Shown here piece after piece: positions 1 through 7,062 of a stretch of 22,308 bases of DNA. The notes under the pieces are model-generated. The model was given only the letters and a program-made list of their open reading frames with translations, made no database searches and was not told the DNA's origin. How positions within the stretch are numbered: the first letter of the stretch is position 1; each line of letters starts with the position of its first letter. This DNA comes from Limnoglobus sp043780595. GTDB taxonomy: Bacteria > Planctomycetota > Planctomycetia > Gemmatales > Gemmataceae. Made by a program: the position numbers and the translations under genes. The DNA is taken from NCBI GenBank assembly GCA_043780595.1, contig JAYWCL010000154.1, positions 1 to 22,308 of the forward strand, given 5' to 3'.

Positions 1-57
1 AGCGTGCGCAGATGTCAAAGTCGTACGGCGATTCGCAAACAACCAGTATCGGATGAC

Positions 58-1125
58 TCATTGGCTGACTTTCTCCGGCAACTGATTGATCCATTCTTCC
101 CCAGCGTGGCTCCAGAACTCACCCGGCGACATCGCTTCCTTCCACGTCTCGAAATTCGGATGCGATTTCAACGGCGCAATTATGGCCGTGCCGTCTTCTC
201 TTAGGCTCGTTACCCGGATTTCGTCCCACTTCAAACCGCTCAGTATGTATGGCGAGTGCGATGTCGCAATGATCTGTAGATCGGGAATTTCTTCGAGCAA
301 CTTATGCAAGATATCGACGAGCGCCAGCTGCGCCTTCGGATGGAATCCATGATCGATATCGTCGATGAGTAACAGTTTCGGTCGCTGCGGATCGAGTATC
401 TTGACGATCAAGCCGAGCGCGTAAAGCGTACCATCGCTCAACGCCGCCGCCGTGACTCCCTTTCGAGTTGGCAGATCGAATATGAGGCCTTCACCGAACG
501 AGCCTTGCCCGACATTGACGCGATTCAGTCGAACGCCAGTGATATTGGGAATGACGGTCTTGAATAGCTGAACGATTTGATCGTAACGGGGTTCGTCCGA
601 TAATTTGAAATAGGCCATCAGTGACGCCAAGCCCGATCCGTCTGCTGCAAGCGGCGGTTGTGTCGTGTTCGTACTCGATGGTGCCGCAAGTCGACTGGCA
701 TCGAGCTGGATTAACTCGGCTGGGTGGAAGTCGAAACTACCTTGAGGATTTTGGTAACTCACTATTTCCCCCTTTACAGTAATGACTTTGCAATCCCAAT
801 TCTGTTGTGGCCCACTTACTTCATACTTGGTCAGCATCTTTGTTGGGTGTGAACTAAAGTGAAGTCTTATCTTCTTGCTGTCCCATACTTCTACGACTTG
901 ATTTTCGTTCGTGCCGTTATATGTGGTGTTGAGCGCATCGAGTATACTCGTTACGCCAGAGACATATGTCTTCACACCTCCAACCTGGCTCATCCAGTAG
1001 ATGCCCTTCAAGATGCTCGACTTGCCGCTGCCGTTGGGGCCAACGATGACCGTTAGCCGTTCGTCGAACGTGATCTCTGCGTCTTTTAACGCTTTGAAGT
1101 TCTGGAATTTTGCTCGTGTGATCAT
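58..1125 (-). CDS. AAA family ATPase, OLD/RecF-like (ABC-ATPase fold)
   Basis: A 355-residue soluble ATPase of the ABC/SMC-like class. Visible motifs are a Walker A (GPNGSGKSS, residues 29-37), a signature-like ALSDGT near residue 229, a Walker B (LLLIDDID, about 251-258) and an H-loop (TSHSP, about 288-292). The start opens directly with the typical strand MITRAKFQNFKAL. It is preceded by GAGG about ten bases upstream, which favours it over a TTG nine codons earlier. There is no TOPRIM nuclease domain as in full OLD proteins, and no HNH or other effector is seen. Bases 760-960 look more AT-rich than the neighbouring genes, which may reflect transfer. Proteins of this class often act in DNA repair or phage defence together with a partner. 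The upstream gene is isocitrate dehydrogenase, and anything downstream lies outside the window. The ATPase class is secure; the function is not. Confidence 0.88.
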   Translation of the reverse strand: MITRAKFQNFKALKDAEITFDERLTVIVGPNGSGKSSILKGIYWMSQVGGVKTYVSGVTSILDALNTTYNGTNENQVVEVWDSKKIRLHFSSHPTKMLTKYEVSGPQQNWDCKVITVKGEIVSYQNPQGSFDFHPAELIQLDASRLAAPSSTNTTQPPLAADGSGLASLMAYFKLSDEPRYDQIVQLFKTVIPNITGVRLNRVNVGQGSFGEGLIFDLPTRKGVTAAALSDGTLYALGLIVKILDPQRPKLLLIDDIDHGFHPKAQLALVDILHKLLEEIPDLQIIATSHSPYILSGLKWDEIRVTSLREDGTAIIAPLKSHPNFETWKEAMSPGEFWSHAGEEWINQLPEKVSQ

Positions 1126-1165
1126 GTTGGCACGCCTCGATTGACCGTTCAAAATGCTATCATAC

Positions 1166-1191
1166 CGCCCCGCGATGGTTATCGCGGGGCG
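1166..1191 (-). terminator. Perfect hairpin between icd and the ATPase gene
   Basis: An 11-bp perfect stem (CGCCCCGCGAT / ATCGCGGGGCG) closes a GGTT tetraloop ten bases after the icd stop codon. The strand downstream of icd has only a weak T-run (ATTTTG) after the stem. It may terminate or attenuate transcription before the ATPase gene, or stabilise the icd 3' end. Confidence 0.55.
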
Positions 1192-1201
1192 TTCTTGGCG
1201 T

Positions 1202-2416
1202 TTACCCCATGCGTTTTTGCAGTTCCTGGTTCACGGCTTCGAGGTACTGCTCGGTCGTCAGGTAGGGCGTCGTTTCGCCGATCAAGAGTGCAAGGTCTTT
1301 CGTCATCTTGCCCGATTCGACGAGGTCGACGCAGACTTTTTCCACGGTCTCCGCGAACTTCACCACGTCGGGCGTGTGGTCCATTTTGCCGCGATAAATG
1401 AGGCCGCGCGTCCAGGCGTAAATCGAGGCGATCGGGTTCGTGCTGGTCGGCTTGCCTTGCTGGTGCATCCGGTAGTGTCGCGTCACGGTGCCGTGTGCCG
1501 CCTCGGATTCGATCGTGCTTCCATCGGGACTCATTAGCACCGAAGTCATTAAGCCGAGCGAGCCGTAACCTTGGGCCACGGTGTCCGATTGCACGTCGCC
1601 ATCGTAGTTCTTGCACGCCCACAAGTAGCCGCCGCTCCACTTCATGTTGCTGGCCACCATATCGTCGATCAGGCGGTGTTCGTACGTGAGTTTCTTGGCT
1701 TCGTATGCAGCCTTAAACTCCTTGTCGAAGATTTCCTGGAACAGGTTCTTGAACCGTCCATCGTAGATTTTGAGGATCGTGTTCTTGGTCGAAAGATAGA
1801 CGCAATACTCGCGGTCCATGCCGTAGTTGAAGCAGGCGCGGGCGAAGCCGATGATCGATTCGTCGAGGTTATACATCGCCATCGTGACGCCGCTGCCGGG
1901 TGCTTTGTATACTTCGCGCTCGATGACCGGCCCGCCGTCGGCCGGGGTGTACGTCAGCTTCACCGTGCCCGCGCCGGGGAACAAAATTTCGCTCGCTTTG
2001 TACTGATCGCCGAAGCCGTGGCGGGCGACGACGACGGGCTTGTCCCAGTGCTTGACGAGCCGCGGCACGTTACTGCAAATGATCGGCTCGCGGAAAATCG
2101 TGCCGTTGAGGATGTTGCGAATCGTGCCGTTCGGCGACGGGTACATCCGCTTCAGGCCGAACTCTTTCACGCGCGATTCATCGGGCGTGATCGTGGCGCA
2201 CTTCACCGCGACGCCGTGTTTCTTGGTCGCTTCGGCCGATTCAAACGTCACTTTGTCGTCGGTCGCATCGCGATGTTCGATGCCGAGGTCGTAGTATTTG
2301 AGGTCGATATCGAGGTATGGCAGGATCAGCTTTTCGCGAATGTTGTGCCAGATGATCCGCGTCATCTCGTCGCCGTCCATCTCGACAATCGGGTTCTTGA
2401 CTGCAATTTTCGCCAT
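1202..2416 (-). CDS. icd: Isocitrate dehydrogenase, NADP-dependent (eukaryote-like homodimeric type)
   Basis: Oxidatively decarboxylates isocitrate to 2-oxoglutarate with NADP+ in the TCA cycle, in the cytoplasm. The 404-residue length and motifs fit the roughly 45-kDa eukaryote-like subfamily rather than the E. coli Icd type. These include the opening KNPIVEMDGDEMTRIIW, the substrate loop SPNGTIRN (94-101), the arginines R109, R119 and R132, the metal-binding aspartate region around YDGDVQSDTVAQGYGSLG, and EAAHGTVTRHYR near the cofactor site. The ATG is preceded by GGAG nine bases upstream. The gene starts 42 bp after the stop of the Imm10-like gene on the same strand, so co-transcription is possible. 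A strong hairpin follows the stop codon. Confidence 0.97.
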   Translation of the reverse strand: MAKIAVKNPIVEMDGDEMTRIIWHNIREKLILPYLDIDLKYYDLGIEHRDATDDKVTFESAEATKKHGVAVKCATITPDESRVKEFGLKRMYPSPNGTIRNILNGTIFREPIICSNVPRLVKHWDKPVVVARHGFGDQYKASEILFPGAGTVKLTYTPADGGPVIEREVYKAPGSGVTMAMYNLDESIIGFARACFNYGMDREYCVYLSTKNTILKIYDGRFKNLFQEIFDKEFKAAYEAKKLTYEHRLIDDMVASNMKWSGGYLWACKNYDGDVQSDTVAQGYGSLGLMTSVLMSPDGSTIESEAAHGTVTRHYRMHQQGKPTSTNPIASIYAWTRGLIYRGKMDHTPDVVKFAETVEKVCVDLVESGKMTKDLALLIGETTPYLTTEQYLEAVNQELQKRMG

Positions 2417-2458
2417 GAGAGAGAGCGCTCCGGGTAACGAGGTGCCGCCTGCGGTTTG

Positions 2459-2893
2459 TCAACAGTTTACGCAGACCGCGATATGACGAACAGAAGGGAC
2501 GAAAGCAAAACGGTTCTCGTATCGCGTTTTGCTTTCATACGAATGCGAGTTTCTCGAGGTGGCCACGGAATACCCGTCGCAATCCTGCTGGATCGCTGCG
2601 ATCTGCACCAGTTCGAGCCGCAGGGTCACATCGAACCCAGTGACGCCGTTTAATCCACCAAGTTGCCTTGCGAGATCGATGCTCAGCGAATCGGGACCGA
2701 CACGGCACGCCGCCACGCACCCGTAGTCGCCGTTGGCTTGATCGTTATACACCAGGTGAATACCCCAATCTTCGGCCTCTTCCTCAGCGTCACGCTGTAA
2801 AACCAACCCGTGGTCGCCGCCAGTCACTCCGACGATGAGGGTATACTCGTCGGCCTCGAAGCCACCTTCGTCGGCGGTGAAAGCGACACGCAT
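2459..2893 (-). CDS. Small acidic protein resembling the Imm10 immunity family
   Basis: A 144-residue protein whose core resembles Imm10, a family of predicted immunity proteins for polymorphic toxins. The resemblance is the block GLVLQRDAEEEAEDWGIHL (about 29-47) followed by YNDQANGDYGCVAACRV (about 49-65), matching the family's LQR...DQ...YGG-type pattern by eye. The start at MRVAFTADEGG is supported by GAGG six bases upstream; the open frame extends further but upstream codons look non-coding. Residues 115-144 look like an added basic and aromatic tail. Their DNA is a 12-bp inverted repeat plus a repeat found again about 500 bp away. No toxin gene is visible nearby, and the next gene on the strand is icd. 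The family call is tentative; that it is a gene is fairly sure. Confidence 0.62.
   Translation of the reverse strand: MRVAFTADEGGFEADEYTLIVGVTGGDHGLVLQRDAEEEAEDWGIHLVYNDQANGDYGCVAACRVGPDSLSIDLARQLGGLNGVTGFDVTLRLELVQIAAIQQDCDGYSVATSRNSHSYESKTRYENRFAFVPSVRHIAVCVNC
2501..2536. repeat. 12-bp perfect inverted repeat inside the Imm10-like gene
   Basis: GAAAGCAAAACG (2501-2512) and CGTTTTGCTTTC (2525-2536) flank a 12-bp loop. The right arm lies within an 18-bp sequence (2519-2536) that recurs exactly at 3015-3032. The repeat encodes residues 120-131 of the Imm10-like protein. Confidence 0.8.
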
Positions 2894-3014
2894 CACGAAC
2901 CTCACTTTTGATGTTCCCCGTTTCGCCGCGCGGAGTATCGTATGGCAACATCGTTGTGCGAGTGTTCGCCCTCCCCGCTTCACTATGCCAAGCCTACGCG
3001 GCGCGGCTAAACGT

Positions 3015-3032
3015 GTATCGCGTTTTGCTTTC
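3015..3032. repeat. Second copy of the 18-bp dispersed repeat
   Basis: GTATCGCGTTTTGCTTTC is identical to 2519-2536 and in the same orientation, 496 bp apart. Here it is intergenic and has no inverted partner nearby. Confidence 0.75.
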
Positions 3033-3211
3033 GACCGAACCTTCTGCGGCCCTTGCCCGTCATCACTGGCATGGAATTTCGCACCGAAGGAAGCCGCATT
3101 CCGGCAACGGAAGCTCGGATTGAGCGGCAAAGGTGCCGTCGATTGGGCCTAATCGCGAGGGAAAGGCGTTGCGTTGCGATTATGCAGACTGGAATTTCAT
3201 CGTTCCGCTGC

Positions 3212-3217
3212 TATAAA
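3212..3217 (+). promoter_or_regulatory. Putative -10 box of tRNA-Lys
   Basis: TATAAA lies 30 bp before the mature tRNA 5' end, the expected place for a -10 element. The -35 region (CTGGAA near 3189) is poor, so only the -10 is proposed. Confidence 0.4.
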
Positions 3218-3246
3218 TATCGTGTCGAAGCATCGGTTCGACAAAT

Positions 3247-3319
3247 GAAGGCGTAGCTCAGCTGGTAGAGCAGCAGACTTTTAATCTGCGGGTCCTGGGT
3301 TCGATCCCCAGCGCCTTCA
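3247..3319 (+). tRNA. tRNA-Lys (anticodon UUU)
   Basis: A full cloverleaf can be folded by eye. The acceptor is GAAGGCG/CGCCTTC with discriminator A, the D arm is GCTC...GAGC, the anticodon stem is GCAGA/TCTGC with loop CTTTTAA (anticodon TTT), the variable loop is GGGTC, and the T arm is CTGGG-TTCGATC-CCCAG. The 3' CCA is not encoded. A terminator-like hairpin follows 15 bp later. Confidence 0.97.
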
Positions 3320-3334
3320 CTCGTGCAAGACGAC

Positions 3335-3364
3335 GCAGACCGGTGCTGAAAAGCGCCGGTCTGC
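3335..3364 (+). terminator. Terminator-like hairpin after tRNA-Lys
   Basis: A 12-bp stem with one G-U pair (GCAGACCGGTGC / GCGCCGGTCTGC) closes the loop TGAAAA. It is followed by TTCATTTCC, a moderately T-rich tail. Its position just after the tRNA supports a terminator role. Confidence 0.75.
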
Positions 3365-3550
3365 TTCATTTCCATTCCGTTCTTCGCACTTCTCAGCGAC
3401 TGACTCGCCTGCGAATGGCAATCGTCGAATTGTCTCCTGGTTTTGAACTGAGCCGATATTCTCGAATAGATGTTGATCCGGATGCGAATCTCGGCGACGA
3501 TGTTGGGTGAAGCCGTTCCCGAGTGGATTTCCCGTGCGAAAGGGTGCGCG

Positions 3551-3889
3551 ATGATTAACAATTCCGACGATGTCGTCAAAGTGGCGACCGGTACGCTGAT
3601 CGAAATGACCAGCTTGGCCGAATTGCTAAAAGATGAGGGGATCGTTTGTCGGGTCGTGGGCGACGACTTGACTGCTGGCCTGGGAAGTACCATGCCCGGT
3701 TCGGTGGAGTTGTGGGTGAGCGCAGCCGACGCCAATCGCGCTAATAAAATCCTCTTCGATACCGAAGGGCATCACAAGAAACACGGCAAGCCCTTGCCGA
3801 ATGCGTTTCCGCACCCGAAATCCGACCCGAAACCGGATCGCACCCAAGGGCCTCACCATAACCCCGAACCGCACCGACCCAGCCCATAA
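3551..3889 (+). CDS. DUF2007-like (putative prokaryotic signal-transducing) protein
   Basis: A 112-residue protein. Residues about 8-75 (VVKVATGTLIEMTSLAELLKD, then GIVCRVVGDDLTAG, then VELWVSAADANRANKIL) match the shape of the small DUF2007 domain: a strand, a helix over 'SLAELLKDEGI', a strand carrying the exposed loop, and the VxxxDxxxAxxIL helix. The rest is a His/Pro/Lys-rich, probably disordered tail. The chosen ATG follows AAAGGG about eight bases upstream. An in-frame ATG at 3470 would add 27 residues with no ribosome binding site. DUF2007 proteins are of unknown biochemical role despite the name. The gene stands alone, 140 bp before the PilZ gene on the same strand. Confidence 0.7.
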   Translation: MINNSDDVVKVATGTLIEMTSLAELLKDEGIVCRVVGDDLTAGLGSTMPGSVELWVSAADANRANKILFDTEGHHKKHGKPLPNAFPHPKSDPKPDRTQGPHHNPEPHRPSP

Positions 3890-4028
3890 GCGGGAATGTT
3901 TGCGAAGGTGATCGGAAACCCGATGCGATTTTCGTGCGTGACTCGCTGGCGTGTGCTAGTTTTGCCTAACCGCTGCCCACGGTTCCGAATCCTAAACTAC
4001 GATCCATTCCGTCACCCCCGATATTCCC

Positions 4029-4598
4029 ATGTTCGGTAACCTTCTTGCATTCGATTTGTCCTCGCTCAGCGAATACTCGCATTACGTTGTCGGTTGTGGC
4101 GTCGCAGTATTTGTTCTCGTCGTCATGATGAGCCGGTGGCGGAAGCGGGCCCAGTTGCGCAAGCCGCATCAATCGACGCAATCGAACGACGACTGGGCGA
4201 CGATACGAGGATCGGAGCCGCACCCGCAACGAGAGCGATCGCATCAATCGACGCAATCGAACGACGACTGGGCGACACCCGATGCATCGTTCGGCAATCG
4301 TCGGTCGTTGATAAGACGGGAAGGCGCGCCCGTAGAAATTTCCGTTTCCTGTACGGCGTTCCAAAATACCACCCAGCAAGCGTGGGTCGTGGATCGCTCG
4401 ACGGGCGGCCTGCGACTGACGATCGATAAAGGAATATCGCCGGGTACTACGATGCGAATTATGGCGGTGAATGCACCGAAAAACACCGAATGGGTCACGT
4501 TGCTCGTACGGAGTTGCAAGCCGATCGACAGCCATTTTGAACTCGGTTGCGAGTTCGTTCAAACGCCACCGTGGAGCGTCCTGTTGCTATTCGGATGA
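4029..4598 (+). CDS. Membrane-anchored PilZ domain protein with internal duplication
   Basis: A 189-residue protein with one N-terminal membrane helix (about 19-35, VVGCGVAVFVLVVMM) followed by a basic stop (RWRKR), placing the rest in the cytoplasm. The C-terminal domain carries both c-di-GMP-binding motifs of PilZ: RxxxR as RSLIR (92-96) and DxSxxG as DRSTGG (122-127). It is therefore a candidate c-di-GMP receptor at the membrane. The linker contains a 12-residue block, HQSTQSNDDWAT, twice (47-58 and 72-83), encoded by an exact 37-bp DNA duplication. The ATG has no strong ribosome binding site, but no better start exists. The stop is only 10 bp from the stop of the convergent VWA gene, and no terminator is visible between them. 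Confidence 0.82.
   Translation: MFGNLLAFDLSSLSEYSHYVVGCGVAVFVLVVMMSRWRKRAQLRKPHQSTQSNDDWATIRGSEPHPQRERSHQSTQSNDDWATPDASFGNRRSLIRREGAPVEISVSCTAFQNTTQQAWVVDRSTGGLRLTIDKGISPGTTMRIMAVNAPKNTEWVTLLVRSCKPIDSHFELGCEFVQTPPWSVLLLFG
4165..4276. repeat. Exact 37-bp direct repeat within the PilZ gene
   Basis: Copies at 4165-4201 and 4240-4276 are identical and 75 bp apart, which keeps the reading frame (25 codons). They encode the same linker peptide twice. Exact identity at the DNA level suggests a recent duplication or ongoing recombination. Confidence 0.92.
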
Positions 4599-4608
4599 GT
4601 GGCGTCGA

Positions 4609-6861
4609 TTACGACTTTCGCCCGTAGAAGCGGTTTGCGAGGACGCTCTCGGCGGCGATGCCGATCAGCACTGCGATCAGGAGCCACGGGAAGAGGTCGA
4701 GCGGTTGGTTGAACTTCGAGGCGAGCACGTCGCGGAGTTTCAGGTCTTTGCCGATCGGCACGACGCTGTTGGGGCCGAAGAGATTTTCGATTGCCTCGGC
4801 AGGGACTTTGTCGAGCGTGCTTTCATCGGCGGGGGCGTTCAAGCTGAAACCCTCACGCCACTTGAGCGCATCGATCGTCAGCAAAAAGTTACCCGTGTTT
4901 TGGGCGTTCGCGGCAGGCAGGCGATACTCGGTCTGATTCTCGGCTAACTCGATTTCTGCATCGCGTCCCGAAAAGCCCCGCCCTTCGAGCCGCAGTTTCG
5001 TGCCCGCCTTGCGTTCGTCGCGCGGTAACGTCACCGGCACGATTTGCCCGCTGACGAAGTTAAAATTCGCATCGGTCGGATCGCCCGCCATGTAGCGCAT
5101 CACCTGGTTCGGGATCGCAACCGCCCACGAATTGCCGACGTCCCAGTAGTCGTTCCACGCTTCGAGCGGATTCTTTTGCGTATCGAACCGCGTCGTGAAT
5201 AGCAGCACTTTGCCGCCCTTGGTGCCGACGATGCGTTCGAGCAATGCGGGGCGCTGTTTCGCGGCATCGTCGTCGTCGTCGTACTTCACAATGACGGTGC
5301 CTTCGGGGGCGCGGTCGACGTCGTAGTATCGCAGGACGCGACGCGGATTGACGAGAATATCGATGTTGCCCTGGAGCTTCCACTCGATGAACGGCGCAAA
5401 TAGTGGATGGCGAAGTGCGTCGTAGTTGACGAGCCACGACACCCCGCGGGAACGGTCGTACGCAGTCGGCGCGTTGGGTTCTTTCGGCACCTCGGGCTTC
5501 GGGAACGTCGTCGCGTCGATGGTGTCTTTCTTCAGCGAGCCGGGCAGTAATCGCCCCGCTTCCTCGTCCGTCGTGCTGTAACTCGCGATCCGCGCATCGG
5601 GGCCGGGCATGACGAGCAACTTCCCGCCAGACTCGACGTACGTGCGCAGTTTCGGCCACAACCGCACGGGGTCCGCGACGCCGAGCAAGCAGACCGCTTC
5701 GTAGCCGGTCAGGTTCGGGACTTCATCCGCGAGCTTGACTTCGCAATCGAACTCACCCTTTACCGCGTGCGATAATTGCCACATATCCGCATCGGAGATC
5801 TTATCGGTCAGCGTGAGAATCTTGCGCGGCTCGGCGACCTTGAACGTGAAGAATCGAATGTTGTCTGCGGCGAGTTTATCCGCGTTTTCGAGGCGAATTT
5901 CGACCTGATGCACGCCCGGCGTCAACTGCGTGCCGTCGAGCAGGAACGCGACGCCCTGGCTCGCCCCGCTCGAGACTTTCACCAGTTTCTTTTGCTCCGG
6001 CATGTTCGGCATTGTCGTGATGCGGCAACTCACCGTGGCTTCGACTTCCGGCCCGGCCACCGCAATCGTCGCGTTCAACAACACCGGCTTGCCTTGCGGG
6101 ATGATCTGCGGTTTCAGTTCGATGCCGGTGATCGCCACGTTCGCGGGTTCGTCGATTCCGACATCGACGAACAGGTGCGAAACGGCGGGCGGCGGAATGC
6201 TTTCGCGGAGCTTCTTGAGGTCGTCGGTACGGGTGGCGTCCCAACAGGCGGCGGTGCGATCCGAGAACACCGCCACGAGCCGCGACATCGGCTCGGCGAC
6301 TTCGCTTTCCTGATCGACCGTTTTCAGAAGTTGATACGCATTCGCAATCGACGCCGTCACGGGCACCGCGACGCCCTTCGGTTCCTTGATCGCTTCGAGC
6401 TTCTTGCGGGCATCGCCGATCGAAACTTCCCAACTGCCCCCGGCGTCGGCGGGGTCGAGGATCGCGACTTTGGAACCGCTCGGCAGATCGTCCAACAGTT
6501 CGAGCGCCCGCCGCCGCGCTTCGTCGAGCCGTGTTCGGTCGTTCGCGGTATACCCCATACTCGGTGAGGTATCGACGATCATCGCCACCGCGACCGGTTG
6601 TTCGCCGGAGAAATTGATCCCGCCAAAGTCGCCGGTGAGCGACGGTTGATAGAGCGCCAGCCCGAATAGCGCGATGAGAAGCATTCGCAAAAGCAACAGG
6701 AGAAAGTGCCGTAAACGCATCTTTCGCTGGTTGATGCGGCGCTTCTGTTGCAGGAATCGAATCGCAGGAAAGACGAGCCGCTTCGGCTCCTGCTTCATGA
6801 TGAGGTGAAGCAGAATCGGCAGCCCGACCAACATCGCCGTCGCCAACAGGATCGCGTGCAT
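4609..6861 (-). CDS. BatA-domain / von Willebrand factor A membrane protein
   Basis: A 750-residue protein typical of planctomycete BatA-like VWA proteins. Residues 1-22 and about 51-71 are membrane helices flanking the conserved BatA cytoplasmic patch (KRLVFPAIRFLQQ). The VWA domain follows with a metal-ion site DTSPSMG (97-103, DxSxS). The middle includes an Ig-like stretch and a glutamine-amidotransferase-like segment (VESGGKLLVMPGPDA), and a final membrane helix lies near the C-terminus (FPWLLIAVLIGIAAESVLA). Partner genes of such proteins (MoxR ATPase, DUF58) are not in the window. The start at MHAILLATAM is chosen because upstream residues do not resemble the family, although no clear ribosome binding site precedes it. 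It also contains a run of five aspartates. The gene is divergent from the PSCyt1 operon and likely acts at the cytoplasmic membrane as a binding or scaffold protein. Confidence 0.85.
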   Translation of the reverse strand: MHAILLATAMLVGLPILLHLIMKQEPKRLVFPAIRFLQQKRRINQRKMRLRHFLLLLLRMLLIALFGLALYQPSLTGDFGGINFSGEQPVAVAMIVDTSPSMGYTANDRTRLDEARRRALELLDDLPSGSKVAILDPADAGGSWEVSIGDARKKLEAIKEPKGVAVPVTASIANAYQLLKTVDQESEVAEPMSRLVAVFSDRTAACWDATRTDDLKKLRESIPPPAVSHLFVDVGIDEPANVAITGIELKPQIIPQGKPVLLNATIAVAGPEVEATVSCRITTMPNMPEQKKLVKVSSGASQGVAFLLDGTQLTPGVHQVEIRLENADKLAADNIRFFTFKVAEPRKILTLTDKISDADMWQLSHAVKGEFDCEVKLADEVPNLTGYEAVCLLGVADPVRLWPKLRTYVESGGKLLVMPGPDARIASYSTTDEEAGRLLPGSLKKDTIDATTFPKPEVPKEPNAPTAYDRSRGVSWLVNYDALRHPLFAPFIEWKLQGNIDILVNPRRVLRYYDVDRAPEGTVIVKYDDDDDAAKQRPALLERIVGTKGGKVLLFTTRFDTQKNPLEAWNDYWDVGNSWAVAIPNQVMRYMAGDPTDANFNFVSGQIVPVTLPRDERKAGTKLRLEGRGFSGRDAEIELAENQTEYRLPAANAQNTGNFLLTIDALKWREGFSLNAPADESTLDKVPAEAIENLFGPNSVVPIGKDLKLRDVLASKFNQPLDLFPWLLIAVLIGIAAESVLANRFYGRKS

Positions 6862-6971
6862 AGCGACAATATACAGACCGAAACCGCTTCGTTTAGCCGC
6901 GACGCGGGGGCTTCGCGTAGCGCAACGGATGGGCGACGAGAATCGTATCCTCCAGAATTTCCAGTTGCGCT

Positions 6972-7001
6972 TTGATTTGGCGACGGCACTTCGGTTAAGA
7001 T
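6972..7001 (+). promoter_or_regulatory. Putative promoter of the PSCyt1-DUF1501-SMP30 operon
   Basis: TTGATT (6972-6977) and TAAGAT (6996-7001) are 18 bp apart in the divergent gap. Initiation near 7008 would exclude an upstream ATG at 7000 and support the start at 7063. Confidence 0.4.
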
Positions 7002-7062
7002 GCTCGTTGCCCACCTGCCTGTTTTCGCTTCCCCCGCTCTCCCCACTGCGAGGGTCCGATCG

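Larger units (their letters stand above)
2894..3246. other. Intergenic region between the Imm10-like gene and tRNA-Lys
   Basis: About 350 bp without a convincing gene. It holds the leader of the Imm10-like gene, a second copy of an 18-bp repeat (GTATCGCGTTTTGCTTTC, 3015-3032), and a TATAAA box at 3212-3217 upstream of tRNA-Lys. Open frames crossing it lack ribosome binding sites and recognisable content. Confidence 0.6.

Noticed and set aside
3247..3364. tRNA-Lys considered as an integration site of a mobile element
   Set aside because: No integrase and no repeat of the tRNA 3' end were found in the window.
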